From: Fusobacterium ulcerans
Lineage (GTDB): Bacteria > Fusobacteriota > Fusobacteriia > Fusobacteriales > Fusobacteriaceae
Direction of reading: 5' to 3'
Assembly: GCF_003019675.1 (NCBI RefSeq)
Contig: NZ_CP028105.1
Location: 2,992,282-3,056,281, forward strand
Length of the DNA stretch: 64,000 nt
Shown: piece after piece, positions 1-9,187 of the stretch
How the letters are laid out: the number at the start of each line of letters is the position of its first letter
Numbering within the stretch: position 1 is the stretch's first letter
Made by a program: the position numbers and the translations under genes
Notes under the pieces: generated by a model
Told to the model about the DNA's origin: nothing
What the model saw: the letters and a program-made list of their open reading frames with translations, nothing else
Database searches by the model: none

Positions 1-1476
1 GACCACTATGCTGATATTTATGATGATGACCCTCAATGGATTAATATGCATAGTGAAAGCTCGAAAATGTCAGAAAGAATACAAAAATATACAATAAATA
101 CAAAGAAAATTGATGAAAATGATAAAAAAATAGAAATGAGTTCTGGAAATATTTTGAGTTGGTATATTAATATTAACCATAAAATTCAACAAAATTATCA
201 AAATGGAAAAATAAAACCATATAGCTGTTTTTATACAAAGGGATTTGATTATGGAACAACAGCTTATTTAAGAAAAGAAATAGTAAATTCAGAATATGAT
301 GAAAATAAAATAAATAATGAAGAGAAAATGTCAAATGTAATTTCCACAGATAATAGTGAATTTGTATTTTTTCCATTGGTAGAAGGTGGAAATATAATAG
401 TGGAGAAGCTTGATAATGAAGAATACATAGTTTCCAATGAAAGCATAAGCAATGACTATATAGGAAGTGTATTTAGAAGTTACATGGAGGATTATTATTT
501 AAAAGGGACAGCTAAGATTAAACCTAAATTAGATAGTTATGAAGATGATAAAAGAAAAAATAAAGACATTATTACAGATAATAAAGAATATCAGAATGAA
601 TATATTAATATGAGTCCAGTTCCTATTAATTTGAAACCCAAAACAAAAGAAGATTATTACTGTAATATAATAGGTGGTCATCAAATTGTATTGGAATCAA
701 AAGAAAAAGGAAAAGACCTGAATATGGAATTTATAAAAAAAATGGAAGAAGCAATATTTTTTAAAATAAAGGAAAAAAATATAACTGAACCTTCCTTTCC
801 ATTATTCTTTAAAATACTTGAAAAATTAAATAAAGCAGGGAATGATTCTATCCTATCTTCATATTATACAATAAGTAATGAAACTGGGGCAAAAGCTAAT
901 CCAAATACTAAAATATTGAGAATAGGCCATATTGAAAACGGAACTGAAAACTATGATGAAAAATCTTTAAAATATATCTATAATTACTATTATGCAGAAT
1001 ATATTAAAGGAGTATTTTTTAATCCAAATGGTGCTAAAAAGAAAGAACTAGATAGAATAAGAAGAGGATTAATTGAATTTAAAGGAGCTGTTTCCAGAAA
1101 AGGTGAAAAAAATGAGGAAAGAGAAGCTGATAAAAAAGTAGTAGTTTCTCAAGCGGAAATAATATGTAGCAAGAGTAATGGAACAACTTCTAAATTTATA
1201 GCAACAACTTTAAAAAATGCAACTGCTGATAATAAAATAATAGGATGTTCAAAAGATAATGTTCCAATTGTAAATATAGAAAAGTTTCCATTTTGTTCTT
1301 CAGATAAAAATGGTATTTGTAAATGTGAAATACTTCATGAAACAGAATGGAATAATTGTTTAGAAACAAGTGAAATTTTTGGAAAAATAGTTACAAATAA
1401 AAGTAAATTAGTATGTCAAAGAGGTGGCACAATTTCGATAGTAAAAACTAATACAAAAAATATGGATGGAAAATAG
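1..1476 (+). CDS. PAAR-like (DUF4280-type) spike-tip protein, 5' end outside window
   Basis: The reading frame is open from base 1, so the gene begins upstream and the first ATG at 46 is probably internal. The last ~105 residues resemble the PAAR-like DUF4280 domain: a VVSQAEIICSKSNG start, a VPIVNIEKFPFC segment matching the family's conserved PPFGxC region, several cysteines, and a closing KLVCQRGGTISIV strand. Such domains cap the spike of contractile injection machines and often carry effectors. The ~360 residues before it are lysine- and asparagine-rich and not recognised; they could be an effector or an adaptor. A VgrG-like gene follows 12 bases later, which supports the spike role. The domain call is from motif recognition only. 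Confidence 0.6.
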   Translation, partial: DHYADIYDDDPQWINMHSESSKMSERIQKYTINTKKIDENDKKIEMSSGNILSWYININHKIQQNYQNGKIKPYSCFYTKGFDYGTTAYLRKEIVNSEYDENKINNEEKMSNVISTDNSEFVFFPLVEGGNIIVEKLDNEEYIVSNESISNDYIGSVFRSYMEDYYLKGTAKIKPKLDSYEDDKRKNKDIITDNKEYQNEYINMSPVPINLKPKTKEDYYCNIIGGHQIVLESKEKGKDLNMEFIKKMEEAIFFKIKEKNITEPSFPLFFKILEKLNKAGNDSILSSYYTISNETGAKANPNTKILRIGHIENGTENYDEKSLKYIYNYYYAEYIKGVFFNPNGAKKKELDRIRRGLIEFKGAVSRKGEKNEEREADKKVVVSQAEIICSKSNGTTSKFIATTLKNATADNKIIGCSKDNVPIVNIEKFPFCSSDKNGICKCEILHETEWNNCLETSEIFGKIVTNKSKLVCQRGGTISIVKTNTKNMDGK

Positions 1477-1488
1477 AAGGGAGGAAGA

Positions 1489-3075
1489 ATGGAACTAGAA
1501 ACTAACTATTCAGTTGCAGATTTAAAAATTTTATTAAGTAATAATGAAATAAGAAGTGAAGGATATTTAGTAGAAGAATTTGAATTAAATTTTCAAGAAA
1601 ATGCTCATAGCAAAATAAATATAGAGATAAAAGTAAAGAAAGAATATAAAAATGATTGGGGTATCTACACAAGGGAGGATATAGGCAATCAAGCAGAAAA
1701 TAATGTTTCTTTTGATGTCTTATTGAAAAAGAGAAAGTGTTTTTCTGGAATTGTTCAGAATATAATTGTTATGGAAGAAGACTCAGGAGATATAAAAATA
1801 AAATTAGAAGCTCTTTCAAAAAGTGAAAAAATGGATAGAGTTAAAAGATATAGGGTATACCAAAATCCTCAAATAAAATACATTGATATAATAAGAGAAA
1901 TAGCTGGAAGATACAATGAGGAAATAAATATATTAGGGATAGAGTTAGAAAATAAGGATACAAATATTCTAAGTGAAAAAATAAAAAAAGGATTGATTAT
2001 TCAATACTATGAAACTGATTGGGAATTTCTAATAAGAATTGCTTCACATTTAAAAATGGCAGTATTTAGCATGGGAGCAGGAGAAATATCAATTGGATTT
2101 ATGAAAGGAATAGAAAGTATAAGAGAATGGAATAAAAACAACGGAAATATAGGAAGAGGAATAGATAAATTTAACAATATTTCATATTATCTTACTTCTG
2201 TTGATTTTTATAATCTAACTGATAATATAATTGAAAATGATAAAAAAAATATGGGGATAGTAACAAATGGATATATAGGTTATAAAAATGGAAAGTTTTA
2301 TGGAGAATATTCTACAAAGCAGAAAGATTATATTTATGAATATATTCCAAATGAAAATATAAAAGGCTGTATGATAGAAGGAAATGTTATGAGTCTTCCT
2401 ATTGCTAAAAATGGAAAAATAGCAATAATGACAGTAGATTTTTATTCAGGATTGCAGAAAGCTGCTTCAAATAAATCTCGTAATATAATAGAAATTGAAT
2501 CAGGAGGAGATTGGTTTTTACTTAACAATAAAGAAGAAAGATTCAATTTTCCATATACTACTCCTTATTCAAAAACAAATACTGGGTATTTTTGCACTCC
2601 AGAAATAATGGATACAGTAGCAGTAAACTTTCCTACTACTGAAGAGAGTGAAGGATATGTAGTTTGGGCAGTAAACAATGAAGGAAACATAAGATTCAGT
2701 AATCCTTATGTAAGAAATTATACAACAAAATTTGGAAATACTAGTGAAGAGGTCTGCTATGATTTTAGATTAAATGAAAGTAGTTACTTAATTGAGTGTG
2801 CAGAAGATGCAAGAGAAATTTTTAATAATAAAATTATTGAATGTAAAAATAATATATTAGTAAATTCAAAAAATAATATAACAATAGAAAATGCTAATGA
2901 AGTATTGTTAATTACCAAAACATATGATGTAGAAGTTGGAGAAAACTATGCCGAAAGTGTGAAATCTAAAAAAAGCTGTGAATATGGAGAACTAACAGAA
3001 GATATAAGTAAAGCTAGAAAAGTAAGGTGTGAAATTTATGATGTAACTACTGGAGCTTATAAAGTTAAACAATAA
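1489..3075 (+). CDS. VgrG / phage gpD-like spike protein
   Basis: This 528-residue protein has the late-control-D/VgrG hallmark YYETDWEFLIRIASHL at residues 173-188, followed by a region that reads as the OB-fold and gp27-like part. In type VI secretion and related contractile systems this trimer forms the needle spike that carries a PAAR-type tip. The C-terminal ~100 residues (ECKNNILVNSKNNITIENAN onward) look like the repetitive beta-helix stalk of VgrG tails. It starts with ATG behind GGGAGGAAGA, 12 bases after the PAAR-like gene, so the two are co-transcribed. No sheath, tube or ATPase gene is visible; those must lie upstream of the window if present. The subtype of machine cannot be settled here. 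Confidence 0.7.
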   Translation: MELETNYSVADLKILLSNNEIRSEGYLVEEFELNFQENAHSKINIEIKVKKEYKNDWGIYTREDIGNQAENNVSFDVLLKKRKCFSGIVQNIIVMEEDSGDIKIKLEALSKSEKMDRVKRYRVYQNPQIKYIDIIREIAGRYNEEINILGIELENKDTNILSEKIKKGLIIQYYETDWEFLIRIASHLKMAVFSMGAGEISIGFMKGIESIREWNKNNGNIGRGIDKFNNISYYLTSVDFYNLTDNIIENDKKNMGIVTNGYIGYKNGKFYGEYSTKQKDYIYEYIPNENIKGCMIEGNVMSLPIAKNGKIAIMTVDFYSGLQKAASNKSRNIIEIESGGDWFLLNNKEERFNFPYTTPYSKTNTGYFCTPEIMDTVAVNFPTTEESEGYVVWAVNNEGNIRFSNPYVRNYTTKFGNTSEEVCYDFRLNESSYLIECAEDAREIFNNKIIECKNNILVNSKNNITIENANEVLLITKTYDVEVGENYAESVKSKKSCEYGELTEDISKARKVRCEIYDVTTGAYKVKQ

Positions 3076-3094
3076 ACTAAAAGATGGAGTATAA

Positions 3095-3901
3095 ATGAAA
3101 TTAAATTATTCAAATGAAAATATATTAAAAAAATATGATATAAAATTTAAAGAAAGTATAATTACCTCTGAATATTCTGAAGAGAAGAATGAACTGGAAA
3201 TTAAAATTGAAATTGAATATAAAGGAGATCAGATATCATTTTTTATAGAAAGTGAACTAAAAGAAGAAGAAGGAAGATTAGAAAGTATTTTAGAACAAAT
3301 GAATAAAATTTTTAATAAAATAGATTGTAAGTTAGATAAAAATGGTCAAATAGAAACTGTGACAAATGTTGAAGAAATGATGAAAAAATGGGAAAATTTA
3401 AGAAAAGAAAATTTCTTTAAACTTAAAGATGAAAATATAAAAGAATTTATATTTAAACTAAACAGAATAATGAATAATAGATATAAATTAATAGAAATGA
3501 TAAAAAGATTTAATGTTATGCCATTTTTATTTTTAGGAGTTTATAATCAAGAAATAAAAAAATCAAGTCCTTTAAGATTAAAAAGAAAATTTTATAATGT
3601 TTTTCCATTAATAAATATTCCTATCCAATATGAAATATATGATGGAAGTACAGAAAAAGAGAAAATGGGTAAATTTATATTAAAAGAAGATGAAGGATTT
3701 GATCGAAGAGAATATGTAAAACAAGTATTGGAATGTTATCCAATAAAATCAGAACATAAAATTGGAAGCTTTGATTTAAAGGGAGAAGGATATTGTTCAT
3801 TTGATAAAAATGATTTATTAAAAGAAATGGAATTAAAATTAGTTATAGAAGTTAAAAATTTAATAAATTATAAATGCACTTATGAAATTAAAGAAAGGTA
3901 G
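3095..3901 (+). CDS. Hypothetical protein of the injection cluster
   Basis: This 268-residue protein was not recognised. It has no signal peptide or membrane segment and is rich in Lys, Glu and Ile. A central FNVMPFLFLGVYNQEI segment is the only hydrophobic patch. It lies 19 bases after the VgrG-like gene and overlaps the ribosome binding region of the next gene, so it belongs to the same transcript. Genes in this position often encode effector adaptors or chaperones loaded on the spike, but nothing in the sequence proves that here. Confidence 0.5.
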   Translation: MKLNYSNENILKKYDIKFKESIITSEYSEEKNELEIKIEIEYKGDQISFFIESELKEEEGRLESILEQMNKIFNKIDCKLDKNGQIETVTNVEEMMKKWENLRKENFFKLKDENIKEFIFKLNRIMNNRYKLIEMIKRFNVMPFLFLGVYNQEIKKSSPLRLKRKFYNVFPLINIPIQYEIYDGSTEKEKMGKFILKEDEGFDRREYVKQVLECYPIKSEHKIGSFDLKGEGYCSFDKNDLLKEMELKLVIEVKNLINYKCTYEIKER

Positions 3902-3908
3902 TAAAAAT

Positions 3909-4223
3909 ATGTTTATAAGATTTGAAATTTTTTGTAAACCTGCATATGAAATAGCATTTTCTCCAATAGATGATATTGAAGAAAATGTAGAGATACCGGT
4001 AGTGTATACAGAAAAAGATATTATAACAATTGTAATAGATGAAATAAGAAAAAAAAATATTATAAAAAAATACATGGCATTGGATGGGATAGCTGCAATA
4101 AAAGATTATGAAGTTGAAGTGGATAGTGAAGAAGAAACAGATGAAAAAACTGTAATTGATAAAAAACTTGCTATGAATTTGAATCAATTTTCAATATTTA
4201 AAGGGATAATAGATTTTATATAA
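3909..4223 (+). CDS. Small acidic hypothetical protein of the injection cluster
   Basis: About 104 residues starting MFIRFEIFCKPAYEIAF. The start at 3909 is preferred over an earlier in-frame ATG at 3882 because AAAGAAAGGTAG sits just upstream and the earlier start would overlap the previous gene. The middle is strongly acidic (EVEVDSEEETDEKTV). The protein was not recognised; it has no signal peptide and no membrane segment. It is placed between two cluster genes with short gaps, so co-expression with the VgrG-like protein is likely. Confidence 0.5.
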   Translation: MFIRFEIFCKPAYEIAFSPIDDIEENVEIPVVYTEKDIITIVIDEIRKKNIIKKYMALDGIAAIKDYEVEVDSEEETDEKTVIDKKLAMNLNQFSIFKGIIDFI

Positions 4224-4249
4224 TAAAAAATAAAAAATGAGGTTAATAC

Positions 4250-6142
4250 ATGAATAGGGAAAAGATTAAAGAAGAAAACGAAGAAAAAAAGGCTATGCAG
4301 TTGAATCTTTCAGGAAGAAAGTATCAGAGCATATTTATAACATCTTTTCTTTCTGACAGAGGAGATAAAAGTGTAAATAATGATTATCTTACATATATTG
4401 AATTAGAGGAATATGGATGTTGGATAATAGTAGATGGAAATAATGGGGGTGTCTTTGAACATAAGATAGCACCTTTCATTGGAGAAATGCTTATAGAAAC
4501 ATTTATAGAAAATCCTACTATAGACAGAAAGAAAATAGAAAGAATGCTGCTTCATGTACATAGAAGATACAGAGAGATGCAGATAAGCAATAGTGATGCA
4601 GTTGAAGAATACAGCAGTTGTTCTATTGCAATGGCAGTAACAGATTATTCCAAAGTCACATTTGCCAATGTAGGAAATGCAAGATTTATGATGCTGAGGG
4701 ATAACTATATAATAAAGAAAAGCAAGGATAGTACTTTAGCCTTTCTTATGTATGAAGCAGAGAAAATACTATATGATGAGATAAGATTTAGAAAAGATAG
4801 AAATATATTTACACATAAGTTTGGCATTGATAAAAATATAGCTGTCAATGTTTCTAAAACTATGACACTTCTTCCAAATGATAAGATATTACTTATGACT
4901 CAGGGAGCATGGGAAAACCTTGATGAAGATGATATTGAAAAAGATACTGCTAAATCACAGAGAGTAGGACAATGGATAGGAAATCTTGTAAAATCTATGA
5001 ATAAAAATTGCTACATGAACTTATCTAACCATACATTGTGTGGAATATTTATAAGCAGACCAGCTCCTCTTTTCCCAGAGCCAGAAACATGGATGAGCAG
5101 TATTAGAAAGAGTTTTAATGCAATAGATAAAAAACTGTATAAAATAGGAGCTATAGTATTATTACTATTTTTGATTCTATTTGGAGGAAAGAAATTTTTC
5201 CAATATCAAAAATTGGAAAAAATGTATAGTTATGCTGTAGAAAAAGAAAAGTCTGGGGATGCTATGATGGTAGAAAGGAAATATAGGACTGCTTCTGAAG
5301 ACTATCAAGCAGGTATTGAAAAATATATAGAATTGAGTAAATACAGAGGAAATAGATATGAAGAAAGAATAAAAGACTTGGAATATTTTTCTAATCAGGC
5401 TAAAATTTCTGAAAAGATAGCTCAAAGTATAAGTACAGCAGGAATAATGCTCAAAAATCAAGAGTTTCAAAAAGCTGTAGATGAATTAAAATCTGCTGAT
5501 GTTCTTGCTTTAGAATTGAGAGAAGATAATAGTTTAAAAGATGAAGTAAAATACAAATTGAAATCCGTGGAAGCTTTAAATAAAGCATATGAAGAAAAAT
5601 TGAAAGCAGATGAACTGTATCTTCAAAAAGCGAATACCAATAAAAAAAGACAACAGATGAAAAAAGAAGCTATGGAAATATATGAAAGAATAGCTCCTGT
5701 ATTTTTAGAAAGTGATCAGAAAGTTATCTATGATGAAATAATTGAAAAAATAGAAGCTGGCAAAGCACCTGCTACAAAGAAAGCTCCTGTAAAAACAACA
5801 ACTGCTGAATCGCTTTTAAAAGAAGGAAATAAAATGTTTGAGCAGTTTAGATACTATAAATCATACGAACTTTATAATTCAGCTTTAAAAAAATCAAAAG
5901 ACCCTAAAATGACAGAAATGATTAAAGGGAAAATAAATATGAATGGGATACTTTTAAGAGGAGTACAAAGTGAATTAGATGGTGACAGGCTGTCAAAGAA
6001 TAAGAATAACAAAGAAGTAACAAAAAATAAATATAAGGAAGCTATGAATCACTATAAGAAACTTAAATATAATGATTATATGCCTTCACAAAGATATAAT
6101 GTAATAGTAGAAAGATTAGAGAAAAAGTTAAAAAAATTTTAA
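4250..6142 (+). CDS. Membrane-anchored PP2C-like (pseudo)phosphatase with coiled-coil tail
   Basis: Residues ~25-270 follow the PP2C serine/threonine phosphatase order: SDRGDKSVNNDYL, then WIIVDGNNGG where the family has DGMGG, then VTFANVGNARFMML. The later metal-binding aspartates look lost: the usual SDG near residue 217 reads TQGAW, and the usual DN near 260 reads SNHT. Residues ~298-313 (KIGAIVLLLFLILFGG) form one membrane helix, followed by ~300 residues of charged coiled-coil/TPR-like repeats. In type VI systems a PP2C enzyme (PppA) opposes the kinase PpkA; this protein may sense or scaffold rather than dephosphorylate. It is the last cluster gene before a terminator. Confidence 0.6.
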   Translation: MNREKIKEENEEKKAMQLNLSGRKYQSIFITSFLSDRGDKSVNNDYLTYIELEEYGCWIIVDGNNGGVFEHKIAPFIGEMLIETFIENPTIDRKKIERMLLHVHRRYREMQISNSDAVEEYSSCSIAMAVTDYSKVTFANVGNARFMMLRDNYIIKKSKDSTLAFLMYEAEKILYDEIRFRKDRNIFTHKFGIDKNIAVNVSKTMTLLPNDKILLMTQGAWENLDEDDIEKDTAKSQRVGQWIGNLVKSMNKNCYMNLSNHTLCGIFISRPAPLFPEPETWMSSIRKSFNAIDKKLYKIGAIVLLLFLILFGGKKFFQYQKLEKMYSYAVEKEKSGDAMMVERKYRTASEDYQAGIEKYIELSKYRGNRYEERIKDLEYFSNQAKISEKIAQSISTAGIMLKNQEFQKAVDELKSADVLALELREDNSLKDEVKYKLKSVEALNKAYEEKLKADELYLQKANTNKKRQQMKKEAMEIYERIAPVFLESDQKVIYDEIIEKIEAGKAPATKKAPVKTTTAESLLKEGNKMFEQFRYYKSYELYNSALKKSKDPKMTEMIKGKINMNGILLRGVQSELDGDRLSKNKNNKEVTKNKYKEAMNHYKKLKYNDYMPSQRYNVIVERLEKKLKKF

Positions 6143-6152
6143 TATAAAATAT

Positions 6153-6196
6153 AAAAGCCAGTCTTTATTGAGAGAGCTCAATTTGACTGGCTTTTT
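6153..6196. terminator. Bidirectional terminator between PP2C-like gene and eutH
   Basis: AAAAGCCAGTC pairs with GACTGGCTTTT, and an inner stem ATTGAG/CTCAAT extends it. A-run and T-run flank it, so it can end transcripts from both converging genes. Confidence 0.9.
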
Positions 6197-6198
6197 GA

Positions 6199-7296
6199 TT
6201 AATTTAATTTTTTAGAATTTTTAAAATCTTTGTTATATATGAAATTTGCTACAAACATAGCTGAGACTCCTCCTATGAGTTTAGCAGCTATTACAGGAAA
6301 TACAAGAGCTGTGTCAACTCCAGCTGTAAATCCAAGATGGCTTCCCAAAACAAAAGCACCACTGACAGAAAAAGCTATATTTATTATCTTTCCTCTTTCA
6401 TCCATATCTTTTAAAATATTATACATAGGTATATTATGAGCAAGACAGGCTATAATTCCAGCGGTAGAATTTTCATTTATTCCAAAAAGCTTCCCTAATT
6501 TTACTAAAGGATGTTTAAATACTTTTGTTATAAAATACACCATTGGAAAAGCACCAGCTAAAGTCATTCCTATTTTACATATTATTTTAACAGCTTCCAG
6601 TGCAGGAATCATACCCTGTACCAATACCTTTCCAGTAAGAGTTTCTACTATCTGCAATGCAAGTCCAATAGTTATAGCTATAAACATCACTTTAGAAAAA
6701 AGTGAAAATGATTTAGATACAGCTTTCGGATATTTAAGAAGTGCTACACATATAAAGAAAGTAAAAATAATTGTAGGTATTAAATTGAGTATAAGCATTT
6801 TGAAGCTGAATCCTGCTATCAATCCTCCAAAAAAACATCCTAATGGAATAGTAGAAAGTCCAGCCATAATACCTTTAGATAAATATTTCTCATCCTCTTT
6901 ATTTATTATTCCCATAGCCACCGGGATAGTAAAAGAAAGAGTAGCTCCCATAGTGGCAGCTAGAAATAATCCACCAAAAAATCCAGCTTCCTGTGAGAGA
7001 GCAAGTTCCATGCTGAGAGAATATCCTCCCATATCATTGGCTAAAATAGTCCCAGCAAACATTGCAGGATCAGCACCTATTAACTTATACAGTGGTGTAA
7101 TAACAGGTTTTAAAGCAGAAGCAATCAATGGAGAAAGGGATATTATTCCCAGCATAGCCAGTGAGAGAGTCCCAATAGCCATTATTCCCTCTTCAAATTT
7201 CTTTCCATAGCCAAATCTGTTCCCCAAAAGTCTGTCAACAGCACCAACTAACATAAAAAATATCATTAAATAGATGATAATATTATTGATACTCAT
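6199..7296 (-). CDS. eutH: EutH-family ethanolamine permease
   Basis: This 365-residue polytopic membrane protein has about ten hydrophobic segments and the family's GADPAMFAGTILANDMGGYSL region. EutH brings ethanolamine across the inner membrane, mainly when its protonated form limits diffusion. The length is close to the family's usual ~360-410 residues. ATG follows AAGGAG. No other eut gene (ammonia-lyase, microcompartment shell or regulator) lies in the window, so this copy stands alone; it may serve a eut locus elsewhere or act on a related amine. It ends head-on against the injection cluster at a shared terminator. Confidence 0.85.
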   Translation of the reverse strand: MSINNIIIYLMIFFMLVGAVDRLLGNRFGYGKKFEEGIMAIGTLSLAMLGIISLSPLIASALKPVITPLYKLIGADPAMFAGTILANDMGGYSLSMELALSQEAGFFGGLFLAATMGATLSFTIPVAMGIINKEDEKYLSKGIMAGLSTIPLGCFFGGLIAGFSFKMLILNLIPTIIFTFFICVALLKYPKAVSKSFSLFSKVMFIAITIGLALQIVETLTGKVLVQGMIPALEAVKIICKIGMTLAGAFPMVYFITKVFKHPLVKLGKLFGINENSTAGIIACLAHNIPMYNILKDMDERGKIINIAFSVSGAFVLGSHLGFTAGVDTALVFPVIAAKLIGGVSAMFVANFIYNKDFKNSKKLN

Positions 7297-7481
7297 TTTT
7301 TTCTCCTTAAAAATTTATTAAATTCAATATCAATTATAATATATTTCTAAGAAAAATAGAATAGTTTAAAATCAAATAGTTTCAAAAAAATATAGATATG
7401 AGAAAAAATCTTTGAAAAAAAGCTTTATACCTGTTAAAATTATAGTATAAGATTAAAAGGAAATAGAAGAGGTGGTGCTTT

Positions 7482-8474
7482 ATGAAAAATATATTGTTCA
7501 TACTGTTTTTTTCATTATCTGCTGTAGCCAGCGGATTAAAAGAAGTGCCTATGCTTGAAGAGAAATCAACTGTAAAAAAAACTAAAAAAATAGATGATAA
7601 AATAACTGTAAAAGAAAATAAAGTACCCAAGGAAGTAAAAGAAACTATTAAAAAAGATATCACCGACTCTGCTGAAGATGAGCTAAAGAAAGAGAATCTA
7701 CAGGAAGAAAAAGCAATATTTGTCATGACTGAAAAATTAACTGAAGATAAACTGAGAGAAATAATAAAAAATGCTGAAGAATCTCCCGAACCAGAAGTAA
7801 CTGTTGATATGACGCAGGGAGAAGAGAATCTTCTTATAAAAAGAGATCTGGAAGAATATACTAATTTAGAAGCAGGACAGTCAGAAAGCAATGTAGTTAA
7901 AAAATATTATGATTTTATAGACACTTTAAACGAAAAATTAAAAGAACATGATTTTGAAGACAAAACAGAAGTTATACATGTTGGACATGAAGTAGCTAAA
8001 GAGCTGAGAAGTGATAAGCTTATACCTGATGTAGAATTGGGGGTAGGAATGTCTTATCAGGATAGATACAGCTTAAAAAAAGATAGAATTGCTATGTTTG
8101 ATCAGGAGCAAAGCGGAAGATTTTTTGTAAAGGAAGCAGCAGAGGAAAATGCAGATATGGATTCTATTCCATTATATGTAACTGGAAGGTATAAACTTCC
8201 TCAGATGGATGAGTGGCGTCCTTATTTAAAGCTTAATTTAGGATATGCTGTAAATAATATAGGAGGAAAAAGTAATTCCAGATATAAATCAATTAATGAT
8301 ACTGTCAATTCACAAAATGGTTCTTATTATGGAATGGGTGGAGGAATAGAATATAACAATGGTCTTACTTTAGATTTGATGTACCAGGTAAGTGAAGGAA
8401 GCAGCAGCTCAGACAGTAGAAAAGATGATGACAGCAGGGTGACTGTATCAGTAGAATATAAGTTGGATATATAA
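7482..8474 (+). CDS. Outer-membrane beta-barrel protein with charged linker
   Basis: A 330-residue secreted protein. Residues 1-17 are a signal peptide (MKNILFILFFSLSAVASG). Residues ~20-120 are a Lys/Glu-rich, probably coiled-coil linker. Residues ~180-330 alternate hydrophobic and polar residues as barrel strands (VELGVGMSYQD, LPLYVTGRYKL-type, YLKLNLGYAVNN, YYGMGGGIEYNNGLTLDLMYQ) and end in VTVSVEYKLDI, resembling small OmpA/OmpW-like porins. ATG follows GAGGTGG. The exact family was not recognised. It is transcribed divergently from eutH and is probably a single-gene unit. Confidence 0.6.
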   Translation: MKNILFILFFSLSAVASGLKEVPMLEEKSTVKKTKKIDDKITVKENKVPKEVKETIKKDITDSAEDELKKENLQEEKAIFVMTEKLTEDKLREIIKNAEESPEPEVTVDMTQGEENLLIKRDLEEYTNLEAGQSESNVVKKYYDFIDTLNEKLKEHDFEDKTEVIHVGHEVAKELRSDKLIPDVELGVGMSYQDRYSLKKDRIAMFDQEQSGRFFVKEAAEENADMDSIPLYVTGRYKLPQMDEWRPYLKLNLGYAVNNIGGKSNSRYKSINDTVNSQNGSYYGMGGGIEYNNGLTLDLMYQVSEGSSSSDSRKDDDSRVTVSVEYKLDI

Positions 8475-8557
8475 TAAAGAGTATTTAAAGATTTTATCCG
8501 ATAATGAAATAAATAAAAAATATTGTTTTATAAATATCCCAGCTTATATTCTTAAAT

Positions 8558-8590
8558 TAAAAACCAGAAGAAATTATCCTCTGGCTTTAA
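8558..8590. terminator. Hairpin between converging genes
   Basis: AACCAGA and TCTGGCTT pair across a short loop, flanked by A- and T-rich runs, between the barrel gene and rlpA. Confidence 0.6.
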
Positions 8591-8597
8591 TTATTCC

Positions 8598-9011
8598 TTA
8601 TCTTTTAACATATTTTTGATATTCTCTGGCATTAAAAACAGGGCTTCCATGTTTGTACTTAAAGGTATTTTTTTCATTCAGCACTTTTATTTTTACTTTT
8701 ATAAGCCCCTCATTAGGGTTGGCTATTTTTGCAAAAGATGCCTTACTCAGATCAATTTCACGTCCATATTTTTTACCAAAAGATCCTCTATCTGTCACCA
8801 CGACTACAACAGATTTTCCATTTTCCTTATTTGTTACCTTTAATACAGTTCCAAAATCATGTGAATTAGATGCACAAGTATATTGTCTAGAGTCGTATAT
8901 ATATCCACTTGCTGTACTTTTCCCCTCAAATCCTTTTGCATACCAGCTTGCTACTTTCCCACAAGCAGTTTGAGACATCAAAAATGCTATAATAAGAAGT
9001 CTTTTTAACAT
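8598..9011 (-). CDS. rlpA: RlpA-like septal ring / double-psi beta-barrel protein
   Basis: About 137 residues with a signal sequence (MLKRLLIIAFLMSQTACG) and a single double-psi beta-barrel domain. The domain carries VASWYAKGFEGKSTASG, FGTVLKVTNKENGKSVVVVVTDRGSF and EIDLSKASFAKIA, the RlpA signature. RlpA proteins are envelope proteins, some being lytic transglycosylases that cut peptidoglycan lacking stem peptides. The C-terminal SPOR domain found in long RlpA is absent, as in many short homologues. Start codons at 9023 (GTG), 9020 and 9011 are all in frame; 9011 leaves a workable gap from GAGGAGG. The cysteine near residue 17 could be a lipidation site, but the preceding residues fit a lipobox poorly. 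Confidence 0.8.
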   Translation of the reverse strand: MLKRLLIIAFLMSQTACGKVASWYAKGFEGKSTASGYIYDSRQYTCASNSHDFGTVLKVTNKENGKSVVVVVTDRGSFGKKYGREIDLSKASFAKIANPNEGLIKVKIKVLNEKNTFKYKHGSPVFNAREYQKYVKR

Positions 9012-9142
9012 TCTCCCCATCACCCTCCTCTTTTATAAGCATTCTTTTAATTATTATACCATATTATTCCTATATATTTAAATAAAAATGACTATTTTTA
9101 GAATTAAAGAGTAAAAAACGATGTGAAAAATATCTGTTTTTC

Positions 9143-9176
9143 AAAAAAAAAGAGAACTTTTAATTTTAAGTTCTCT
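9143..9176 (-). terminator. Terminator of the PheC-like gene
   Basis: On the minus strand AGAGAACTT/AAGTTCTCT forms a stem followed by eight Ts; it lies just past the stop codon at 9188. Confidence 0.85.
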
Positions 9177-9187
9177 CTTAAATAATA

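Noticed and set aside
6785-7210. 141-codon open frame antisense to eutH
   Set aside because: It mirrors the hydrophobic coding of eutH, has no ribosome binding site, and reads as low-complexity; a shadow frame.
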